Source: Robiginitomaculum sp.
Lineage (GTDB): Bacteria > Pseudomonadota > Alphaproteobacteria > Caulobacterales > Maricaulaceae
Length of the DNA stretch: 6,306 nucleotides
Assembly (NCBI GenBank): GCA_026993275.1
Contig: JALWUB010000229.1
Location: forward strand, 1-6,306
Direction: 5' to 3'
Below are positions 1-5,156 of this stretch, in pieces (the first letter of the stretch is position 1; each line of letters opens with the position of its first letter). Made by a program: the position numbers and the translations under genes. A model generated the notes under the pieces. That model did no database searches. It saw only the letters and a list, made by a program, of their open reading frames with translations, and was not told the DNA's origin.

Positions 1-621
1 CCGCCGCAGCGGCGTTATCTGGCCGAGATTCTCTATGGCTTTTTGCGCCGCGATTACCGCCGCGTTGCCGAGGTGCATTTCGAGGCCGGCTATGTGCCCG
101 GTGATTTCCGGGTGGATGACTTTGCCCAGGCCTTGCGCGCCGTCGGCGAGCCGATCTTTGGCAAGACCGCGCGCGAGGTCTCCATGAGCCAGCTTCTGCT
201 GCAGCTTTTCGATGTCACGGCGCAGTTCAACATGCATTTGCGCCCCGAACTGGTGCTGCTGCAAAAGACCATGGTGCAGGTCGAGGGCGTGGCGCGCATG
301 CTGGACCCGGACCATGACCTGTGGGGCACGGCCCGCCCGGTGGTGGAAAACTGGATGCGCCGCGAGCTTGGCCCGGAAGGCAGGCTCAACGCAGCCGTGG
401 ATACGGCGCTGGAGCTGCACCGGCTCCTCGAGCGCCTGCCGCGCGCCCTTGAGGGCGCCATGGACATGCTGGACACGATGCGCAGCAACGGCCTGCCCCT
501 TGATCCGGCCAGCTTGGAAGCCCTGGCCGCCGCCCGCGCCCGGCATACCCGCTGGGCCCGCCGCTCCCTGGTCGTGCTGGCACTCGCGGCCGTGGCGATA
601 GCCATGAAGGCCTGGATGTAG
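1..621 (+). CDS. ubiB: UbiB family protein, C-terminal part (partial at 5' end)
   Basis: This is the last 206 residues of UbiB (ABC1/ADCK/AarF family), an atypical kinase-like ATPase of the inner membrane needed for ubiquinone biosynthesis; the family is thought to help hydrophobic ubiquinone precursors reach the Ubi enzymes. The frame is open from base 1, so the N-terminal KxGQ region and nucleotide-binding core lie outside the window. Recognisable family stretches are HFEAGYVPGDF, AVGEPIFGKTAREVSMSQLL, FNMHLRPELVLLQKTMVQVEG and DHDLWGTARPVVENWM. The protein ends with a hydrophobic helix (SLVVLALAAVAIAMKAW), the expected C-terminal membrane anchor. The TTG at 43 is internal, not a start. The stop is TAG at 619-621. 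No downstream gene is coupled to it; a stem-loop follows at once. Family assignment is confident; the function is from known members. Confidence 0.93.
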   Translation, partial: PPQRRYLAEILYGFLRRDYRRVAEVHFEAGYVPGDFRVDDFAQALRAVGEPIFGKTAREVSMSQLLLQLFDVTAQFNMHLRPELVLLQKTMVQVEGVARMLDPDHDLWGTARPVVENWMRRELGPEGRLNAAVDTALELHRLLERLPRALEGAMDMLDTMRSNGLPLDPASLEALAAARARHTRWARRSLVVLALAAVAIAMKAWM

Positions 622-646
622 GGCGGGGGTCTGCAGCACTCCCGCC
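622..646 (+). terminator. Stem-loop directly after ubiB, possible terminator
   Basis: Positions 622-630 pair with 638-646 (core GGCGGG/CCCGCC, with one G:U pair), giving a 9-bp stem and a 7-nt loop that starts one base after the ubiB stop. There is no T-tract after it, so it is not a canonical intrinsic terminator. Its position makes a role at the mRNA 3' end plausible. A weaker stem (651-655 with 666-670) follows. Confidence 0.4.
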
Positions 647-722
647 GCCTGCCCTTGCGCAAGCGAGGGCCGGGGTGACGCAGGCGGTGGAGACAGTGTC
701 CTCTTGAAAGTTTTACGGGTCA

Positions 723-965
723 TACGGGGACAAATCCTGCAAGCCTGAGCCCTCCTTGCCTCCTCCCTCTTCCCGCCGGGGAGAGGGAGTCCTGCCGCAT
801 GGCCCGCTCATGGCCTGCATGTCCTGTTTTTTGTCCCGACCAAGCCATGGGGCAGGCCATGTGCAGGCCAGTTTCGGACACTTTCGAACCAGAACCAGTT
901 AGAAAACAAGCCACTTCGGGCCATGGCAAGCCATGAATTACGGGGACAAGTCTGCACCTGTCCCC
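723..965. repeat. Pair of TACGGGGACAA motifs, the second forming GGGGACA/TGTCCCC hairpin
   Basis: The 11-bp word TACGGGGACAA occurs at 723-733 and again at 939-949, and similarity continues loosely into TCCTGCA versus TCTGCA. At the second copy GGGGACA (942-948) faces TGTCCCC (959-965), making a 7-bp stem with a 10-nt loop. GGGGACA/TGTCCCC words often flank REP-associated (Y1-type) transposases and their non-autonomous derivatives. No transposase is visible here, so a decayed or non-autonomous element spanning roughly 711-970 is only an inference. Confidence 0.35.
763..789. repeat. REP-like perfect-length hairpin (12-bp stem, 3-nt loop)
   Basis: Positions 763-774 (CTCCCTCTTCCC) pair with 778-789 (GGGGAGAGGGAG) over 12 bp with one G:T wobble, closing on the loop GCC. 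Purine-rich/pyrimidine-rich hairpins with a CTCTCCC...GGGAGAG core are commonly scattered between genes in proteobacteria, so this may be one copy of a dispersed family. Only one copy is in the window, so repetition is not shown here. Confidence 0.5.
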
Positions 966-1205
966 ACCCCAGTGCACAAGCGCATAATCAGGATGTGCGG
1001 GACTCTCAACAAGGGCTCTGCAAAGAACGACTGAGATTGTGAATCAAGCCCTGTATAGCCTTGCAACCCTTCAGCACCGCAAGGAAAGACGCCGTGCGCG
1101 CATCCCGCACCCCCTGAAAGCCCTTTGCGGAGTCTCAAACAGCTCCGCTATTCCAATGAAAAACACCGCTATCCCCGGGGAAACGGGAAAGGGATTTTCA
1201 AAAGT

Positions 1206-1216
1206 GGGGATTCCCC
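1206..1216 (-). terminator. Weak hairpin downstream of aidB, possible terminator
   Basis: GGGG and CCCC around a 3-nt loop lie about 40 bp beyond the aidB stop. Read on the minus strand, the hairpin is followed by ACTTTTG. The stem is only 4 bp, so termination here is doubtful; the stronger 6-bp inverted repeat at 1127-1148 further downstream is an alternative. Confidence 0.2.
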
Positions 1217-1255
1217 GAAAAGAAGGCCTTGAACGTCATGAACGCGGCGCGCCGG

Positions 1256-2908
1256 TCAGGCCTCAAGCGCCGCAGTGAGACGGCCGGTCAGCACATCCTG
1301 GCTGACCTTGTCTGCATTGGCGCCCCAGATGTGCGCTGGCGCCTGCAGGCGCAAGGTGATAAAGGCATCGCGCAGCGGCCCCTCCGGCAGGGCATCGGCG
1401 CTGAAGACCAGCGCCGCGCGCTCGGCGAACAGGCGCGGGTTTTCACCCCTGGCCGCCAGCAGCCAGTCCGTGAGCGGCTGCAGGGCGCTGATGGCGCCGC
1501 CGATCCGGCCGACCTCCTCACGGAAGGCTTGCAGCACCGCATCCTTGCCCAGGGCGCGCTGGATATCGAGGGCGATGACATTGCCCGAGCCTTCCCAGAT
1601 GGCGTTCAACGGTGCGGCGCGATACAGCCGGGCCATGCCGGTTTCCTCCACATAGCCGACGCCGCCAAAGCATTCGAGCGCCTCGGTCACCAGGCCGGGC
1701 TGGCGCTTGCACAGCCAGTATTTGGCAATCGGCGTCAGCACCCGCGACAACGCCGCTTCGTGCCCGTTCTCTGCCGCCGCATCAAAGCTGGCGCCAACAC
1801 GGAAGGCCAGCGCCAGCGCTGCCTCGCTTTCCAGCGCCAGGTCGGTCAGCACATTGCGCATCAATGGCTGGTCGATCAGCTTTCTCTGAAACGCGGTGCG
1901 CTGGCGGACGAAATTGGCCGCCATCAGCACCGCCTTGCGCATGGCCCCGGCGGAACCGGTGATGCAGTCATAGCGGGTATGGTGCGCCATGATGATGATG
2001 GTGGGGATGCCGCGCCCGGGCTCGCCAATGCGCCGCGCCCAGGCGCCGCGATACTCGATCTCGCTGGAGGCGTTGGAATGGTCGCCAAGCTTGTTTTTCA
2101 GGCGCTGGATTTCCATGGCGTTGCGGCTGCCGTCCGGGCGCCAGCGCGGCACCAGAAAACAGCTCAGGCCCTCGTCCTCATAGGCCAGGGTGAGGAAGGC
2201 ATCACACATTGGCGCCGAACAGAACCATTTATGGCCGGTCAGTTCAACCTCGTCGCCGCCCAGGCTAGCGGCACGGGTGGTATTGGCGCGCAGGTCCGAG
2301 CCGCCCTGCTTTTCGGTCATCGCCATGCCCATGGTGGCGGCGGTTTTTTGCGCCGCAGGCAAGACGCGCGGATCATAGGCCGGCGTGGTGACGCGCGGCG
2401 TCCATTCGGCATCGGCCCAGGGCTCGCCCTTGAGCACCGGGGTCACCGCATAGGTCATCGACATCGGGCAGCACACGCCGCCATCGGCAAAGGCCATCAT
2501 CGCCATCAGGGCGCCGTGGGTGGTGTGGCCGCCATGGCGGTGGGTCCAGGCGCGGCTGGACACGCCTGCCTCCAGGCCCAGGCGCATCAAATCATGATAG
2601 GCCGGGTGAAACTCGACCTCGTCAATGCGCATGCCCTGGGCGTTGAAGGCGTGCAGGACGGGCGGGTTCTCATTGGCCAGGCGGCCCCATTCGCGCGCTT
2701 GCACCGAGCCGGCGCGGCGGCCAAAGGCGTCCAGATGGGCGCTTTGGGCGCGAAGCGCTGCGCTGTCATGGCCGTCCAGGCGGTCGAAGGCGCGCTGCAC
2801 CGCTTCGCTGAGCGCCGGATCGCCGAACAGGGAGACATCGCCCAGTGGCTCGGGCTGATTGCAGACCTCATGGGTGGCAAGGCTGGCGCGGGGATGAAAG
2901 GCAGGCAT
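1256..2908 (-). CDS. aidB: AidB-type acyl-CoA dehydrogenase family flavoprotein
   Basis: A 550-residue acyl-CoA dehydrogenase-fold flavoprotein of the AidB branch (E. coli AidB is about 541 residues). Family stretches in order, counted from the ATG at 2908: CNQPEPLGD near the N-terminus, WGRLANENPPVL (about 74-85), the flavin-site loop GMAMTEKQGGSD (194-205), GHKWFCSAPMCDAF (225-238), RLKNKLGDHSNASSE (269-283), and ECFGGVGYVEETGMARLYR followed by IWEGSGN (437-443). The Glu of IWEGSGN (about 439) aligns with the catalytic base position of acyl-CoA dehydrogenases. E. coli AidB binds FAD and DNA and is induced by alkylation; its true substrate is unsettled. An in-frame TTG at 2929 would add 7 residues, but ATG 2908 has a GGGA element upstream and fits the promoter at 2942-2970, which leaves almost no leader for the TTG. 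The C-terminal 110 residues are slightly acidic. The gene is divergent from the regulator at 3051. Confidence 0.93.
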   Translation of the reverse strand: MPAFHPRASLATHEVCNQPEPLGDVSLFGDPALSEAVQRAFDRLDGHDSAALRAQSAHLDAFGRRAGSVQAREWGRLANENPPVLHAFNAQGMRIDEVEFHPAYHDLMRLGLEAGVSSRAWTHRHGGHTTHGALMAMMAFADGGVCCPMSMTYAVTPVLKGEPWADAEWTPRVTTPAYDPRVLPAAQKTAATMGMAMTEKQGGSDLRANTTRAASLGGDEVELTGHKWFCSAPMCDAFLTLAYEDEGLSCFLVPRWRPDGSRNAMEIQRLKNKLGDHSNASSEIEYRGAWARRIGEPGRGIPTIIIMAHHTRYDCITGSAGAMRKAVLMAANFVRQRTAFQRKLIDQPLMRNVLTDLALESEAALALAFRVGASFDAAAENGHEAALSRVLTPIAKYWLCKRQPGLVTEALECFGGVGYVEETGMARLYRAAPLNAIWEGSGNVIALDIQRALGKDAVLQAFREEVGRIGGAISALQPLTDWLLAARGENPRLFAERAALVFSADALPEGPLRDAFITLRLQAPAHIWGANADKVSQDVLTGRLTAALEA

Positions 2909-2941
2909 GTGACGTGTCCCGTTGTGCAATGATCTGGCGGC

Positions 2942-2970
2942 AGGATAGGCGCAAAAATCTCATCCGCCAA
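2942..2970 (-). promoter_or_regulatory. Candidate sigma-70 type promoter of aidB
   Basis: On the minus strand TTGGCG (2970-2965) and TATCCT (2947-2942) are separated by exactly 17 bp. Each box matches 4 of 6 consensus bases. Transcription would begin near 2935, about 27 bases before the ATG at 2908, which supports that start over the TTG at 2929. The -10 box overlaps one copy of the 14-bp repeat described separately, so a protein bound there would be expected to block this promoter. Confidence 0.5.
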
Positions 2971-3025
2971 TGATGCGGCTGGTTTAAGGGGTTTTTTATG
3001 GATTCGCTGCTAGGATCAGCGCAAA
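2942..3025. promoter_or_regulatory. 14-bp direct repeat, putative operator pair between aidB and ldtR-like gene
   Basis: AGGATAGGCGCAAA (2942-2955) and AGGATCAGCGCAAA (3012-3025) agree at 12 of 14 positions, lie in the same orientation and are 70 bp apart. The first covers the candidate aidB -10 box. The second lies 26 bp before the regulator's start codon and overlaps a short palindrome, CGCTG-7-CAGCG (3005-3021). Two related sites in the divergent region beside a MarR-type gene suggest binding by that regulator. The repeat is seen directly; the function is inferred. Confidence 0.45.
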
Positions 3026-3050
3026 CAAAAAATAACAGGGGTGTGGCCGA

Positions 3051-3554
3051 ATGCTTGCACAACAGATGCAGCCGCCAGAACGTGGTGAAAATCAAGAGCT
3101 CAGGGAAAGCTATTTGCGCACGCTCATGCTCGTCGAGCGCCTGCACCGGCAATTGCTGGACGTGCTCAAGGACGAACTGGACCGGCAGCGCCGCGATGAC
3201 ATCAACAGCGTGCAGGCGCTCTTGTTGTTCAACATTGGCGATGACGAACTGACCGCCGGGGAATTGCGCACGCGCGGCCACTATCTGGGCTCCAACGTCT
3301 CCTACAATCTGAAAAAGCTGGTCGATGGCGGCTATCTCTCGCACCAGCGCTCGGCCAAGGACAAGCGCGCCGTGCGCGTGCGCCTGACCGAAGAAGGCGC
3401 CAAGGTGCGCGCCATGGTCAGCGATCTGTTCGACCGCCAGCTGGGTTCGCTGGGACCCGTTGCCAATCTCGGCGGCGAGGCACTGCACAGCCTCAATACG
3501 GCGCTGATGCGGCTGGAGCGCTTCTGGAGCGACCATATCCGCTACCGCTTGTAG
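3051..3554 (+). CDS. ldtR: LdtR-like MarR family winged-helix transcriptional regulator
   Basis: A 167-residue DNA-binding protein of the MarR superfamily, closely resembling LdtR of alphaproteobacteria. The N-terminal dimerisation helices carry SYLRTLMLVERLHRQLLDV (about 20-38). INSVQALLLFNIGDDELTAGELR (51-73) leads into the helix-turn-helix, with a recognition helix near LGSNVSYNLKKL (79-90). The wing is at SAKDKRAVRVRLT (101-113), and a C-terminal helix (about 146-163) completes the dimer interface. Its length is normal for the family. LdtR in Liberibacter and Sinorhizobium controls an L,D-transpeptidase gene and stress tolerance; no transpeptidase is visible here. The ATG at 3051 follows CAGGGG (3036-3041) at a workable distance. 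The gene diverges from aidB across 142 bp containing a repeated putative operator, so autoregulation and control of aidB are plausible but unproven. The symbol is by family resemblance. Confidence 0.85.
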   Translation: MLAQQMQPPERGENQELRESYLRTLMLVERLHRQLLDVLKDELDRQRRDDINSVQALLLFNIGDDELTAGELRTRGHYLGSNVSYNLKKLVDGGYLSHQRSAKDKRAVRVRLTEEGAKVRAMVSDLFDRQLGSLGPVANLGGEALHSLNTALMRLERFWSDHIRYRL

Positions 3555-3773
3555 GCCTGCCCCGCTGAACGCCTTGCCTTGAAGGCCAGACTGTTTCACC
3601 TTGCCCGTTCAAAGGCGGTGGCAAGGGGTATGGCGGCGTGTGGTCTTTATGCTGTCCGCCCGCGTTTCTGTTTGGCGTGGCAAGAGACTGTGCCCGCCGC
3701 GCATCCGTTTTCCGCTTTGCTGCATCTTATGGGCAGACGGCGAGATCAACCGCTGCAAACAATGGAGAAGACA
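3555..3773. other. Intergenic region with two weak stem-loops
   Basis: This 219-bp stretch lies between the regulator and the sigma-factor unit. GCCTT (3571-3575) faces AAGGC (3582-3586) with a 6-nt loop just after the regulator, and CCTTGCC (3599-3605) faces GGCAAGG (3620-3626) with a 14-nt loop. Neither is followed by a T-tract, so any terminator role is weak. The frame of the next gene stays open back to 3579, but that extension lacks a good start. I could not find a convincing sigma-70 or ECF-type promoter here. Confidence 0.4.
3764..3770 (+). promoter_or_regulatory. Ribosome binding site deciding the start of the DUF6249-type gene
   Basis: GGAGAAG lies 3 bases before the ATG at 3774 (GGAG about 6 bases before it). 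It supports this start over the ATG at 3762, which would place the site inside the gene, and over the upstream in-frame codon at 3579. Confidence 0.55.
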
Positions 3774-4148
3774 ATGGTATACCTTGTTCCCCTGGCGCCA
3801 TTTCTGATGATTCTTGGTATTATGGGGATTGCCGCATGGGCACGCATACGCGCCAATGCCGCGATCCAGGAGACCATACAAAAGGCCATTGACAAGGGCG
3901 TCGAACTGACCCCCGAAACCGTCAAGGCCCTGGGCGCACAAGCCCGGCCGCCGCAAAGCGACTTGCGCGGCGGCCTGATCACCATTGCCGTGGCCCTGGG
4001 GCTGATCGCGCTGGGTGTTGGCATCAATGTTGCCGATCCCGATGAGGAGATCATCCCCATCATGGCGGGCATTGCGGCGATCCCCGGCTTCATCGGCCTC
4101 GCCCTTGTGGCCATGCACTTTTTCCTGAAAAGCGGCAAAGCGCAGTAA
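3774..4148 (+). CDS. Small three-helix membrane protein, DUF6249 type
   Basis: A 124-residue inner-membrane protein with three predicted membrane helices: about 3-23 (LVPLAPFLMILGIMGIAAW), 66-86 (GGLITIAVALGLIALGVGINV) and 95-118 (PIMAGIAAIPGFIGLALVAM). The loop at 24-65 begins with RIR and should be cytoplasmic; it contains an amphipathic stretch with KGVELTPETVKAL. The short acidic turn DPDEE (88-92) would face the periplasm. The architecture and sequence style fit DUF6249 proteins, whose function is unknown and which are often found beside ECF sigma factor genes. The start is set by GGAGAAG just upstream. The sigma factor gene begins 17 bp after the stop, so the two are probably co-transcribed. 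It may sense an envelope signal or be a target of the sigma factor; both are inference. Confidence 0.8.
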   Translation: MVYLVPLAPFLMILGIMGIAAWARIRANAAIQETIQKAIDKGVELTPETVKALGAQARPPQSDLRGGLITIAVALGLIALGVGINVADPDEEIIPIMAGIAAIPGFIGLALVAMHFFLKSGKAQ

Positions 4149-4165
4149 GACAGGACAGTCAGGGC

Positions 4166-4714
4166 ATGGCTGCATCAGATCTTGAACTGGTGGCTCTGAC
4201 CGCCGCCACCGGCGACCGGCACGCCTTTGGCCAACTGGTCGAGCGTTACCAGACGCTGGTGCGCGCCATGCTGACGCGCATATGCGGCAACCATGCGCTG
4301 GCCGATGATCTGGCGCAGGAGACTTTTATCAAGGCCTATCGCAAGATCGGCAGCTTTACCGGCAAGGGCAGTTTCAAGAGCTGGCTGTGCCGCATCGCCT
4401 ATACGGAGTTCCTGCAGGCAGCGCGCAAGCGCAAGGCGGCGCAGGCGGCGCTGGAGCGGTTTCAGGCACACCAGGACAGCCAGCAGCCGCATGCAAACTG
4501 GGACACGGGCGACGCCCTGGACCTGGACCGGGCACTGGGGCGCTTGAGCGAGGTGGAGCGCAACATGATCGTCCTGTGTTTTTCCACCGGCCTGAGCCAT
4601 GCGGAAGCGGCGCAGGTGACGGGCTTGCCACTGGGCACGGTGAAATCCCATATTAACAGGGGCAAGGCGAAATTGCGGGCCATGCTCGAAGACAAGGAGG
4701 CAGCGCAGGCATGA
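4166..4714 (+). CDS. ECF-type RNA polymerase sigma factor (sigma-70 family)
   Basis: A 182-residue extracytoplasmic-function sigma factor with only the sigma-2 and sigma-4 regions, the usual length. Sigma-2 spans about 8-88: FGQLVERYQTLVRAML (21-36), ALADDLAQETFIKAYRKIGSF (44-64, core-binding and -10 recognition) and SFKSWLCRIAYTEFLQAARKRK (69-90). A Gln/His-rich linker (about 91-115) follows. Sigma-4 spans about 120-175, with LGRLSEVERNMIVLCFSTGLSHAEAA and the helix-turn-helix VTGLPLGTVKSHINRGKAKLR (151-171) that reads the -35 element. It would direct RNA polymerase to a specific promoter set, probably in response to an envelope or stress cue. It lies in a tight unit, 17 bp after the membrane protein gene and overlapping the next gene by ATGA. 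The exact ECF group cannot be assigned by eye. Confidence 0.95.
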   Translation: MAASDLELVALTAATGDRHAFGQLVERYQTLVRAMLTRICGNHALADDLAQETFIKAYRKIGSFTGKGSFKSWLCRIAYTEFLQAARKRKAAQAALERFQAHQDSQQPHANWDTGDALDLDRALGRLSEVERNMIVLCFSTGLSHAEAAQVTGLPLGTVKSHINRGKAKLRAMLEDKEAAQA

Positions 4715-5043
4715 TGACCCCCGAAGATGGCTTTGATGCCCGTCTGCGCGCGGCCTTTGAAAAGGCGGATGCGCAGATCACACCTGATCCGGCCTTTACC
4801 CGGCGCGTGCTTGGCCGCCTTGGCAAGAGCGTCAATCCGCGTCTGCTGGTGCTGGGCAGTGCCGGTGCCACGGGCTCGGCCCTGGCCTCGGCACAGCTGG
4901 AGCGCCTTGTTGACGGCATTCAGTTCCATAATGCCGTGCTGACGCAGGTTTTCGACACATTTGGCGCGCAAGGCATTGTCGCGGCGGCGTTTACCCTTGC
5001 CGCAGCCAGCCTCGCCTATGCCCTGCCGCGGGTGCGGCTTTAA
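4711..5043 (+). CDS. Small two-helix membrane protein, putative anti-sigma factor
   Basis: A 110-residue protein translated from ATG 4711, overlapping the sigma factor stop (ATGA, 4711-4714), with a strong AAGGAGG at 4694-4700; a second ATG at 4714 is possible. Residues 1-40 are a charged, helical cytoplasmic-type segment (FDARLRAAFEKADAQITPDPAFTRRVLGRL). Hydrophobic segments follow at about 44-60 and 87-106, with a loop of about 27 residues between them. The order, coupling and topology fit an anti-sigma factor that holds the sigma factor at the membrane. However, it has no cysteine and no HxxxCxxC zinc-binding anti-sigma motif, and I do not recognise a named family. The PDPAFTRRVL pattern near residues 25-34 resembles the start of many membrane-bound anti-sigma proteins. 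The role is inferred from context. Confidence 0.75.
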   Translation: MMTPEDGFDARLRAAFEKADAQITPDPAFTRRVLGRLGKSVNPRLLVLGSAGATGSALASAQLERLVDGIQFHNAVLTQVFDTFGAQGIVAAAFTLAAASLAYALPRVRL

Positions 5044-5098
5044 GAAGAACGGGCAACTGGATTGCACGGTTGCTGCAAGCCGGGTGATTGGGTAGGTT

Positions 5099-5117
5099 CG
5101 CCCGCCAGCCGCGGGCG
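5099..5117 (+). terminator. Stem-loop between sigma-factor unit and yfgM-like gene
   Basis: CGCCCG (5099-5104) pairs with CGGGCG (5112-5117) around a 7-nt loop. A weaker inverted repeat, TTGCA/TGCAA (5062-5078), lies upstream. There is no T-tract after it, so it may be a poor terminator, an attenuator or chance. It lies in the 113-bp gap separating the two gene groups. Confidence 0.25.
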
Positions 5118-5156
5118 CCTGTTGCGCTGTTCAACCTAACCGCAGAGAAAATCACC

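Larger units (their letters stand above)
622..1255. other. Gene-poor gap rich in inverted and direct repeats
   Basis: About 630 bp separate ubiB from the convergent end of aidB, and I see no convincing gene. Short open frames occur on both strands (for example 720-977 and 938-1138 minus, 1039-1278 plus) but they have poor start signals and translate into repeats. Visible structure: a strong hairpin at 763-789; GGGGACA motifs at 726-732 and 942-948; TGGCCTGCA at 811-819 facing TGCAGGCCA at 862-870; CAAGCCATG twice (841-849, 927-935); GTGCGGGA at 995-1002 facing TCCCGCAC at 1103-1110; and GCGGAG/CTCCGC at 1127-1132 and 1143-1148. The stretch looks less like the flanking coding DNA than like mobile or REP-like debris. 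That origin is inference. Confidence 0.6.

Noticed and set aside
720..977. An 85-codon minus-strand frame in the gap
   Set aside because: It begins and ends within the GGGGACA repeats and its middle (DSLSPAGRGR) is the translation of the hairpin at 763-789, a pattern typical of spurious calls over repeats.
1039..1278. A 79-codon GTG-initiated frame in the gap, running into the aidB 3' end
   Set aside because: It has no ribosome binding site, resembles no family I recognise, crosses several inverted repeats and overlaps aidB antisense. A small gene is not excluded but cannot be supported.
1229..2932. A 567-codon open frame on the plus strand covering the whole of aidB
   Set aside because: It is antisense to a clearly recognisable AidB homologue. 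Its translation is low-complexity (Gly, Ala, His, Arg, Gln rich) with no family motif, as expected from a GC-rich codon-biased gene read on the other strand.
3011..3016. TAGGAT as a -10 box for the LdtR-like gene
   Set aside because: It matches 4 of 6 consensus bases, but no acceptable -35 box lies 16 to 18 bp upstream, so the promoter was not called.
2868..3599. A 243-codon minus-strand frame over the LdtR-like gene and the divergent promoter region
   Set aside because: It is antisense to a well-supported regulator and overlaps the start of aidB; the translation shows no domain.
3579..3773. Upstream in-frame extension of the DUF6249-type gene
   Set aside because: The extra 65 residues are not hydrophobic in the right pattern, have no good start signal, and the GGAGAAG before ATG 3774 explains translation better.
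4175..4651. A 158-codon minus-strand frame across the sigma factor gene
   Set aside because: It is a shadow of the sigma factor, whose sigma-2 and sigma-4 motifs are unmistakable.
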